From assembly GCA_948146395.1 (NCBI GenBank), contig OX411543.1, positions 33,003,058-33,067,057 on the forward strand: a stretch of DNA of 64,000 nucleotides, in the 5' to 3' direction. A program made the position numbers and the translations under genes. The notes under the pieces were generated by a model. That model saw nothing but the letters and a program-made list of their open reading frames with translations. It was not told the DNA's origin and ran no database searches. The DNA comes from Fragum whitleyi (Eukaryota > Mollusca > Bivalvia > Cardiida > Cardiidae). Below are positions 41,901 through 53,900 of the stretch, in pieces. Each line of letters starts with the position of its first letter. Within the stretch, counting starts at the first letter, position 1.

Positions 41901-44900
41901 GCTGTTTTACTGCAGAGATTGAAGGTGCCACCCACCATCAACCAGTTTACACAGACATTAGATAGGCAAACAGGTATGATATCTTAACCTTTTGTATTAA
42001 TATGATCATAGCATATTGTTCTACCATGCCTGTCCCGTCTCTGTGCAAAAAATTTAGTTAAGTTGACCGAAATTGCCAAATTCTTCAAGTCAATCCAAGA
42101 TTATTTAAGATCAATCATATCCATTATTATCTTGGGCTTTCAAGTGTAAGGGAGTTCATAGCATAGTTGGTAGCAATTGGACTCTGTAATCCTGGGTTTG
42201 ATACCATGTTGAAGCCTTTATCATTTCTGACATTTGTATCTCGCCAATGGTTGGATTGTCCTTCTGACCAGTGAGAAATACTTAATACATGGTGAGGTGC
42301 TGTAGCTACCAAGATATGACTGAAATAATGATTAAACTTCAAAAAAGGATGGTCTTAATTCTTAAACCCCATTCAATCTATCAAGTGGAAAGGCAAGAGG
42401 TCCTGTAACAAGGTTGAGGTTAAACATTAAGGTCAATTTTTGTGGAGCCGAAGGGGTTCTGAAATATTTTGAAAGTCAACTTGTCATCGGACAAGTGACG
42501 ATCACAAACTGGCTTGTCTGCATCAAAAACCTACTTGTCCTTTGTTTATCATAACCTTTGGTTCCAAATAAATAGTCTTATTTTTTCTGACATTGTGAAG
42601 TTATATTGGCAGTGCTCTAAGAAGCATCCATAAAATAGTCTCACTTACTGTTGCCTTTAAAATTATGGTACTTATTTAAGTCTCATTTTTAGAAAACGGC
42701 TTACTTATACTATGTGAAAAAATTGCAATTTTTAGCTCCACTGGCTGAAAGCCATTGGGGCTATTGTCATGGCGTTGTGTCCGTCGTGCGTCCGTCCGTC
42801 CGTGCGTGCGTCCGTCCGGTCGTAAACTTTTCTTTAAAAATCTTCTCCTCAGAAACTACTGGATGGATTTCAACCAAACTTCACAGGAATGATCCTTGGG
42901 TGACCCTCTTTCAAAGTTGTTCAAGAAATTTTGATCCAATGGAAAATATGGATTTAATGGGCGTGGTTAATTTCCAAATATGGTAAAAAGTGAGTTTTCT
43001 CAGATTCTAATCAATGGATCAAATTTTACATGAATGATTCTTGGGTGACCCTTTATTAGTCTACAAAAAATCATTGTGATCGGATGGAAAATATGCATTT
43101 TATGGGCGGAGGTCAGTTCTCTATATGTTATATAGTGGAAACTTTGAAAATCATTTTCTCAGAATGTAAGTGATGGATATCAACCAAATTTCACTGGAAT
43201 GATCCTTGAGTGACCCTTTATCAGTCTACAAAAAAATCAGTTTTATTGGATAAAAAATATGCATTTTATGGGCGGAGGTCATTTCTCTATATGTTATATA
43301 GTGGAAACTTTGAAAATCATTTTCTCAGAATGTAACGGATGGATATCAACCAAATTTCACTGGAATGTAACTTGAGTGACCCTTTATCAGTGTACCAAAA
43401 ACTATTTTCATTGGATGAAAAATATGCATTTTATGGGCAGAGGTCATTTCTCTATATGTTATATAGTGGAAAATTTGAAAATCATTTTCTCAGAATGTGA
43501 TTTTTGGTTATCAATTAAACTTCACTGGAATGATCCTTGAGTGACCCTTTAACAGTGTACCAAGAATTATTTTGATTGGATGAAAAATATTCATTTTATG
43601 GGTGGAGGTCAATTATCAATTTGTTAAATAGTGGAAACTATGAAAAACATTTTCTCAGAATGTAACTGATGGATATCAATCAAACATTTTTGGTATGATC
43701 TTTGGGTGACCCATAATCATGCAGCCAAAAATTATTTTGATTTGATGAAAAATATGTCTTAATAGTAGAGGTCATTTCTCTATCTGTTATATAGTTGAAA
43801 CTTTGAAAATCATTTTCAACATCAGTAGAACCCCAAATATCTTAAAATCTAGTCAAAACATTTATTTGTTTTACAAGAAATTCAAGCCTGTGGAGCGACT
43901 CAAGCCATTCATGGCTTTCTAGTTGTCTTGAGATTTTCACTTGTCCATGGACAACTAAGCAATGAAAATCTGCTTGTCTGTGCAGCTAAATGGAAAACTC
44001 GGACAACTAGTGGAGGTTATTTCAGAATCACTGAGCCCACTTATGGTTAGCGAGACAGTTGTCACAGCAATAACTCACTGTATATGTCTGTTAGCGTGTC
44101 ATTCAATTCTGTTTGTCTGTGCTTGAGATTTTGTACTGCCTATTACTCTTACATTTATAGATTGATTTTGAAATAACTTGGTACAGTTGTTATCTATTCT
44201 TACGAATAGATAGTCTGCAACTTAAGCAGAGCTGAAATAACCGACGCAGGCAGGTGTAGAACCCATGCAGACAAGTAATATTGAAAAAGTTAGTTTACAA
44301 GACCAATGCTGTAACCACTGATCCAAAGAAGATCTTCCCTGAAGCAGTTTTCAGGCATTGTTACCATTGTATTAAAACAATAGAAGCTATACAGGGCGGT
44401 GAGGCGGTCTCCTATAACACTATCATGGGAAAATGTGCTGTTCAAAAGAAATTTTGAGATAGCTTTAAGGTCGCAGATTAAGGTCAAATGTTTAAATGTA
44501 GCTTGACAGCATTTGTCCTATGACAACTACTTATGAAAACTTGTGAATACAACTTAACACTTCATAGTGCCATTTCATGCATGGTGCAGGAAAACAACAG
44601 AAAACAATGGATAGATGTACCCGTTATTTCAATATACCATAAAAGCTCTAATAGAACCCTGGGGCTCTATTAGAGTCATCACAATTTCATTAGGAAGGGA
44701 AGGGCTTTGATAAGAGGCTATGCTACATAATAATGGACCAGTGGGAAAGTGTTTTTGTAACTGCCTATAAACATATTGGCAGTTACAACCTTTTCTCACT
44801 GAGCCATCGATATTTGTTAAGCCGTGAAAGAAATGGGCAAAAAAAAAACATAATCTGCACAAATATTAACGATTGATTAAGGTGCATAAAACCTCTGTTA

Positions 44901-47900
44901 ATTTTAGTGACCTTGAGTTTGTGGGTATGAGCCTTTATTAGAGGCTTCAAGATTTTGTAAAATCACATCAAAAAATGGCCTGATTCAACCCCCTAAACAG
45001 GGGATGGGGTTTTATTAGAGCATGGGACTCTATTAGAATTTTTATGGTAACTGCTTTACTTTTGAAAGTGGTGTTAAAGTCTAGACAAACACTAACTTTG
45101 TAAACTATCTGCAACTTTATTTTTTTTGTCACTCTATAACTTTGTTAAATATAAAAGAGTTGAATTATCATCATATATTGCTATGCACAGTTTTGGGGTG
45201 TCAATGCAATTATCATCAAAAGACCAAAGGTCTTTATGATAATAGTTCTGATCTGATCTTTTATGCAAAAGCAGTTACAGGTACTTACTGATGTAATCTT
45301 AAAGCCTATGTTTCTTAAGACATTTTTGACAGTGTCACACTTACCTCTCTGGAATACTTTCCTACTAATCCATAGGGTCTAATCTTGAATTTACCTCAGT
45401 TCTTGATTATTTTGAACCCAGGGATTTAGTCTGATATCAACAAAAGACCCAATTATTGGCATCTTTGGGGTCCTTTATTAAATTTTGGGAGTTTCTGCTT
45501 TAGGTAAAGAATATTTCTTGTAGGTTATAGTCTTCTAAATTGTAGATTAGAGATATTCCCTGTTTAAAGCAGTCTTCAATTCTTTCCTTAAGTTGATCCC
45601 CAGAGAGTATGGGACTCTCATCATATAGATTTGAGGGTCCTGGCCACTTATTTTTGCATCTCTGATGTGCAAGACCTGTATCTGTTAAAACCCTGAACAT
45701 ATTTTAAGCCTCACAGTTGTTCCGACTGTTGGACAAGTACAAGCCAGAGACTAAATACCAGAAGAAAGAAAGACTGAAGAAGCGAGCTGAGGAGCGAGCC
45801 AAGGGAAAGAGTGATGCCCCAACTAAACGACCCCCGGTTGTCAGGCAAGGAGCAAGTACAGTTACCTCCATGGTTGAACAGAAGAAGGCCCAGCTTGTGG
45901 TCATTGCCCATGATGTAGACCCTCTGGAAGTAAGTACAAAAAGTATTTGGTGGTGTCGGTGGTCTAGAATTAGAGCCTCAGCTTCTTGACCCAGTAAGTA
46001 CATTGTAAAAAAAGTATTCGTCGGTGTCCATGGTCTAGAGGTAGAAGCTGAAATAGTCTAGATGTAGAGCTTCAGCTTCTTAACCCAGTTAGTTCAAAAA
46101 GTATTCGGTGGTGTCCGTGGTCTAGAGGAAGAAGCTGATATAGTCTAGATGTAGAGCCTCAGCTTCTTGACCCAGTAAGTACAAAAAGTATTCGTCGGTG
46201 TCCATGGTCTAGAGGTAGAAGCTGAAATAGTCTAGATGTAGAGCTTCAGCTTCTTAACCCAGTTAGTTCAAAAAGTATTCGGTGGTGTCCGTGGTCTAGA
46301 GGAAGAAGCTGATATAGTCTAGATGTAGAGCCTCAGCTTCTTGACCCAGTTAGTTCAAAAAGTATTCGATGGTGTCCGTGGTCTAGAGGTAGAGTGTCAG
46401 CTTCTTGACCCAAAGGTCCTGAGTTCAATTTCAGGGTGCAGCTATGGATCTTGGTTCTTTAATTGACCCACACACTTTGTGTGAGTACTGGTGATTTTTC
46501 CAGGAGGCAGAATCATGATGGATTTATCTAAGTTGTAAGAATTTGTTTCCAAATTGATGTGAAATAGATAGGTTTAAACCAAGTACTTCAAAATCACTGA
46601 CAACTAAGGGGAGTCTAGAAGACCAAGACTCCTGGATTATCAGTTTTGACAACCAGCAGGATCATATGAGAATTTAGGCCAGTTTCCTTTTAAACCATTG
46701 GCAAAACTGTAGATCTTTTCACAACAAATAGTGATGAAGATAACATTTGTTTGCATTTACTAGTCTTTAAGAAGAAAACCGTCTTCTTGTAACAAGCAGT
46801 TTCTTTTCAAAAATGTTCTCTTTTTATGAAAATTTGGACCCCTTACTTGATTTGATAAGTTCATAATGGAAGAACATTAAGGAAAAGAAGAAACTTCTTG
46901 GTACTAGCAATTTCTTCTTTTCCACAAGGTTCTCCTCCCAAAGAAGATGTAGATCTCTTCCCAAAGAAGATGTTTTTCTTTTGAAAATACTACTAGATAT
47001 ACAGTTTGTGCAAGGGTTTAGAAGGAAACCACCACCTTCACATGATTTTCAAAATGTCATATGATTCTTGGAGTCCAATGGTTTCCAGCTGCCATCATAG
47101 TGCAGTTGGTAGTGCATCAGACTGTCAATCAATCGTAAACCTATGTGAGATAGCAGTCGGAGGCTAGGAAAGGGTGAAATGGTAGTACAGGTGAAAGAAA
47201 TACCAGGAATCCATTGTTAGGTGCTCTGACCGCCGCGATATATCTGCGAAATTGTTGAAAGCGGCGTAAAACCCATTAAAACAAAACAAACAAAATCTAA
47301 ATGAGACTTATTTAAAAGGTTTTCTGCATATGATGGTTGTTGTCTAGTGAGAAATAAAACTCATTGGTAAAGGAAAATTGTGTTTCTCCCCCTTTAATGG
47401 GTTATTGTTTAAACAGTTTCCAATTGTTATGTATTTCTCTTCCTAACCCCTGATTTTTGGTCTCAAGACGATTCCTGCAAGTGAAATAAATTTTGAGTTT
47501 CAAAAAGAAACTCATCTATAGCACCTCATTCATAGTAGATAAAGGTAGTGGACCCTAAATAGTTACACAACATTTCGGACTGTATGACCTTTCACAATGT
47601 TGACTGAGGTTTCCAGAAGAAAATCATTAGGAAACCTCGGTTAACACAGTTTAAGTTCATTGCTACGTTACAGGTCCACTACCTCAAAGTTGAGTCTTGC
47701 AGTGATGTTGAAAATATGTTGAATTTCTTCAACCTATTAATTTTGAGGATTTTTTTTGATGCAGCTGAGCAAGATTTTCGAACCATCTTATATATAAAAA
47801 GAATAATTGAGAATAATATGTAAGTGTCTTAAAATATAACTGTTATCTGCTCCAGCATTTTCTTCTTTTAAAAGCAGTGTTTTATCAAAATTTATCTATT

Positions 47901-50900
47901 CTCATTCTTGTTCATTTTGATCCTGGACAAGTAGAAAATAATATTTTACTTGTCCAGGGACAAGTGGAAGAAAGCCATATTTCCACACTCCTGGTAAAAT
48001 GAAGAAAATTCAGTAACTCTAGCCCAGCTGTTTCCATGAACACATCCTGGCTTTAAAAATGACAATGTTTTGTTAGAATTAATCTTGTCTCTTTTTGGCA
48101 AGTAAGTTCATTTTCATTCTAGACGAGTAGAATTAATCTCTTACTTGTCTAAGGACAAGTGGAGAAAATCTGTAATTCCACAACCCTGACACTTTCAGTA
48201 TAAATTGAAAAGCCTGCTACAAACTCTTATGTTACAGGTAAAAAATGAGAGCTAAAGTTGGGTTTATAGTCTGTTACTATACCTGGCATAATCTACTGAC
48301 TTCTCACTTAACTCATATCATTGATATCCCATTTACTGTTTACACAGGGGTGGAGGAGAGTTATTTGGAGTTAATTTTTAGCAAAAAATATTCCTTGGAT
48401 TAGTTGATTTTGATCTGGAACCCTTTAATCCCCAAAGCCACTATCCTTGCCATTACACCACAGACTCAACTGAATGGTCTTCAAAACTTGTCTTGCAATG
48501 ATGTTTTCAACAATGTTGAATTTCTTCAACTGATTGAATGTGAGGAAAAATGACAAACTGAGCAAGATAAGCACAGGGAACTTAGTAGGATTATGATATC
48601 TCTTTCATCTTGACCATACAGTATTTCTCCTAATAAATGTTCCTGGGAGCTAAACATAACATGGTCAGGGAGCTTTTATTTAGTAGGCATTTTCTGATTT
48701 AAAAAATCATTAAATTGATGTCTTAAAGGCAAATTTTCTTTGATTTTGAGATGAATTTCCTCTAAACAATCGTGATTGTTTAGTGGAAATTCATCCCCAA
48801 ATTAGAAAGGAAGTCTCAAGAAGTTCCTAAAATTTAGGCATTTGAAGTGGACTTTCTTAGTAAAATATGTGGGAGTGCTACTATTAGGGAGGCACTATAT
48901 TAGAAGAAATACAACATTTATTATCTTGGCTGTTTTTACAAGGGGATCCAATGCATTGTTATAGCTGTGTGCCATTGTTTATGCGGTCTTCGTGTAGTCT
49001 TTAATTTTGTGATATTGGATTATCAAACGCATTTATTTGAATTTTTAGTATGCCTTACTTTGATTGCGGACTCCTTGGACCTAAATTTTCTGGGGTCCAA
49101 TGCACTTACTCACAGAAGTCAGTGTCTTTTCTCTGCTAACCAAATGTTAAAATTTCAGATTGTTCTTCATCTGCCAGCCTTGTGTAGAAAGATGGGAGTA
49201 CCATACTGTATTGTGAAGGGGAAAGCTCGACTAGGACAAGTGGTCTATAGAAAAACTACAACATGTTTGGCTATGCCTTCAAACATAAACCCGTGAGTAA
49301 ATGATTTATTAGGTGCTTTATGTAATAATAAAACAACCCTATTCATTCTGTTCAACATTTTGTTGCTAGAGACAGAGTTTTTAAAGGCAATATAGACAAA
49401 AATCGTCCTGCACAAATGTGTAGCCTGATCTTTGTCTACACTGCTTGATGCCTTCCTTCCATCTTCCTCGGCATAATTTCAAAGTAATTGGTAATTTGTC
49501 TGGATACATTATAACCGAATAGATTTCATAATTTAAACTTTCCTAGAGGAGCTAAGTTGATCTTATGAAATGATATGCAACTTAGAAAATTATTTGAAGG
49601 AAAGCTTTTATAGTAATTAATCAATGTTTGACTTGCATGAAGCGAGCCAGCTTGTCTGGTATCTTTTCTAGCTTGTCTAGTGTGGCGTATGGGAGCTGAT
49701 TGTCCCCTTTTAGGGACTTGAGGACTATTCCCTTTCCACAACATTGTAGATAAACTGGCTGTTTACAGCTAGACCCTGTATGTTCCATATTTTCCCAGGA
49801 TGTTACTATGTGACTAGGACTGGGGAGAGATGCGATACAGGGAACATTGTAACAATCTAAAATGTAGTTATAAAGTAGCGTAATTCTAAGGCAAGTTTTG
49901 GTAGGTTTAAGGTAGTGGACCTGAAGTAGTTCCACAACATTTTCGAAGCTATGATCTTTCACAATGTCGATACAGTTTCACAATGAAAATATGGGAAACC
50001 TTGGTTAAAACTACAAGTTCATTACTTCTGAAACATTTTCGGTACTTTGACGGGTCCACTACCTAATTCTGAAAGAAAAAAATTAAAAAAAAAATAATTG
50101 ACCCTTGTCAAGCTGAATTTGCTTTAAAAAAAGAAGTGCTGACACCACTGACAAACAATAATTGAGACTCCATATAGATGGCTCAGCATGAAACAGTTGT
50201 AACTCCCTATATGTATATAGGGAGTTACAACCATTTCGCGCTGAGACATTGATATTTAGTTAGCAGTGAAGGCTAAGATAAGACAGCTAATCATAGTCTA
50301 TACTGTCTTTCAATGTCTGATGAACTGTAGGAATGTGCTACAAACTGCTTGATTTAGGTGAAATTTGCAAATCTATTTTCTAATTTAAGGCCACATTTTG
50401 AAATATTTTACATGCAATTTGAGAGATCAATGCAAATTATTGTTCAGGCACTCTTAATAGTTTTGTGCAGAGTTCCCAAAAATGTGGTTCCTTCTGTGAT
50501 CATTGATTAGCAGAGATACCCAAGAACCATTTGAGAGAAATAATGTTATATCAGTTGATAAACATTATTCACAGAGCTGGAGAAAGAGGGGATATTATGG
50601 ATTTCATATTGGATTATTTCAACTGCACAAATTGTATATTGTGGGTACTCATTGGAATCGTCTTGTCAAGAAGATTCTAATGAATACCCATTACTACCAA
50701 CAACATAGGGTTTCAATTTGAAATAAAAATATTACACTTGCATTATCCCCCTCTTATCTGTACTTCAGTAGGTTGTCTGTTCTGCAATTTGATGGCTCAG
50801 TGCGAAACAGTTGTAACTGCCTATATGATCATAGGCAGTTACAATTGTTTTGCACCTAGCCATGGAATTTAGTGTTATAATCCTTGTGTGGCCCTCTTCT

Positions 50901-53900
50901 AGCTAAAGTATTTAACAAGTCAATCATTTGTTTCTCAACAAAGTGATAATTAAAAAGAAGGCCCGTTAGCTGTCTGTGGCTCAAAAGAAATGTGGATTTA
51001 CTGAAGTTAGAAATAAGGGAACTTCGTGGTTATATGCACCAGCTGATGTGATTCATACAGGAGAAAGTGGTGCTTAAACCCTTTGCAAAGAAGCATAATT
51101 CCTATGTTTATGGATGGGATTTCAGAATAATAACACAATCATTCTCTTTCATGAGTATATACACCTCCTAAAGTCATTTTTCTGTAGCTGTAAGTAATAA
51201 ATCTTTCGTCTAATATGGGTTCGCAATGGTCTTTACCATTTGGGAGTTGCAAAGACGATAAATAAAAGTAGTCAGCATTGATTGTTAGCCTATTGTTTGC
51301 TGACAGAAATCTTTGTTAGACTGCAACAATATATCAAGTTATTAAAATTTCTGTCCTTAACTATAAGTGTAGAAGAAATTGTTGATCAAGAAATCTTTTT
51401 TCCTTTGTAATTCAAAATTCTTTTTAGTACAGGGAGTGGATTTGTTCAATAGTTACACAATCAACTTCAGTGTCAGGGGTCCCTGTTTTGAGGCTCCATC
51501 TCGATAAAACCTCAGTTGTTGAATGGGACATGAAATCCCATATAACAACAATCTTTTAAGTAGAATTAACCCGTGTCATGCTGAACCCGGAATATTCCTG
51601 CTTTGGCAGGCGCTATAGACAAACATCAGCCTGCACATATGTGCAGTCTGAGGTTAGTCTATACCACCTGTCACTCACTTTCAAACCAAAATAATCAATA
51701 GATTTAGTTTTTCAATCAAAAATTGACCTACAGTTGGAACTTCCAGTGCCTTTTGCCCTTTGATTTTGATGCAAATTTTTAGCCAAAATTTATTCAGCAT
51801 GACAAGGGTTAAACTAAATGGTTTTCATTTGGTGATATACTGAATAAAGAAAAGGCTTTAAAGAAGGATCAAGCTGCCATCATGCCACAGTGGATAAAGT
51901 TTCTAATTCATTGCAATGGGTCTGTGTTTTGATTCCTAGTGGCAGCACTGATTCTTTCAGACATTTGTCTCTAAATATGGATTATATTGAACCTATGTGA
52001 GTTTAGCTGCTGGAGGCTTTGAAAGGATGTCAAACCAGTGCTAATGTAAGAAACGATAAGGAATCCATGTTTGGGTGTTTCAGTGATTTTACAGAAAAGC
52101 ATGAATGGAACTTTCAAAGGTTGACTTTTTTCCCACTGTCTTAGGGCAGTGATAGTGTGTTGGATTGTCAATCTAGAGGTCCTGGGTTCGATCCCCCACA
52201 GCCGCATTCATCCTTTCTGACTACTTGTTGATCACCAATTGGTTAATAATCATAGACCTATGTGAGATAGCATCTTGGGGGCTAGGAAAAATGTAATGGT
52301 AGTACTGGTGAGAGAAATATGAGGAATCAATTGTAAATGCTCAAGCAGCAGCGATATATCTAGCAACATTGATATGAAGTTTCGTGATTCTAGGTCACTT
52401 GGTTCTTAAGTAAGAGTCCGGAAATGAAAAGGTCTACAGACAGATGGACAGACAGACAGACATGGTGAAACCGATATACCCCCCTGTCCTTCATAGGTGG
52501 GGGTATAAAAAGTATGCAAGCTAGAATCATGAAACTTCACAGGTATAAAAAATATGTATAGAATCATGAAGCTTCACAGGTCACACTCATTTAGGAGAAG
52601 TGCAGTGCACAAGAACCAAAAGTCTGCTCATCATATATTGTGAGTTTTTGCCCTTTGTTGATTGACAAAGTATAGGCTATTGACCTTATTTTATGGGGGT
52701 GAAGTGGAAAAGTGCAGTGCACAAGAACCATGAGTCTGCTCATCATATTTTGTGAGTTTTTGCCCTTTGTTGATTGACAAAGTATAGGCTATTGACCTTC
52801 TTTTAAGGGGGGGGCATAAATGATTCACAGCATCTTTTGTTTTAGTCAATAATCAGTTGGTTTGGGCGTCTGGTTGTGATAATCGACTAAGAAATTTCAT
52901 AATTGATGAATCAGTTCCTAACACAAAAATGAAAGCCATGGTAATTGTTTCCGAAACTAACATTAGTTTGATGGCTCAGTTGTAGCTACCCATGCTGAGC
53001 CATGAAATTGGTAGAAAAATCTGCAGAAAGAGTCTTTAGGTCATGAGTTTTAACTAATTTGTTGCATTCTATTCTTCAAAGGATGATACTGGGAGTGCTG
53101 TATTAATTTCTAAGAAAACAATTGTACAATCAATCAATAATTAGTGGATTTACTCATCCAATTAAAAACCATTAACGATTGTGATTTGGAACCAGTTGCA
53201 CAGCACTGTCATACACAGGCTCATTTACTTATTGACTACTAGACTTTTGGCATAAACAATAGTTTGAAAACTAAAATAATGTTGTTAGTAGTTGACGAAC
53301 AACTTAAAAAAATATTTGAAGGAAAGCTTTAATAGTAATTAATCAATGTTTGACTTGCATGAAGAGTGCTAGCTTGTCTGGTATCTTTTCTAGCTTGTCT
53401 AGTGTGGCGTATTGGAGCTGATTGTCCCCTTTTAGGGACCTGAGGACTATTCCCTTTCCACAACATTGTAGATAAACTGGCTGTTTACAGCTAGACCCTG
53501 TATGTTCCATATTTTCCCAGGCTGTTACTATGTGACTAGGACTGGGGAGAGACGCGATACAGGGAACATTTTCATATTTAAAACCCTTAATAACGAGACT
53601 TTCATCTTTATGCACTAAATAAAATAATGTGGAAAGGAGGGAAAAAAGGCTTGTAAGAAGGGAATTCCTCTCACAAATTCAGTTTCTTGCCTTTTTCTGC
53701 TCTGAATTGCACTTATTATCTCAAAGAAGTTTCCAAAGGCTACTTGAGAGATAATGAGATGTGACAGGTCACAGGAAAAGGGACCATTTGGGTATTGCAT
53801 AAAGTGTCAGCTCTAGTCATACTGCTTTGAGGGAGTTCCCAGATGGTCCCTCTTTGCTTGATGGGTCACAATAATGTAATTTCGAAAGGACAATCATTTC

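Noticed and set aside
46715..46790. Additional snoRNA starting at GTGATGA (46720)
   Set aside because: No D box or terminal stem within a suitable distance.
47077..52200. Genuine tRNA genes at 47095, 51872 and 52140
   Set aside because: Heads have B boxes but poor cloverleafs and are followed by SINE bodies, so they are SINE promoters.
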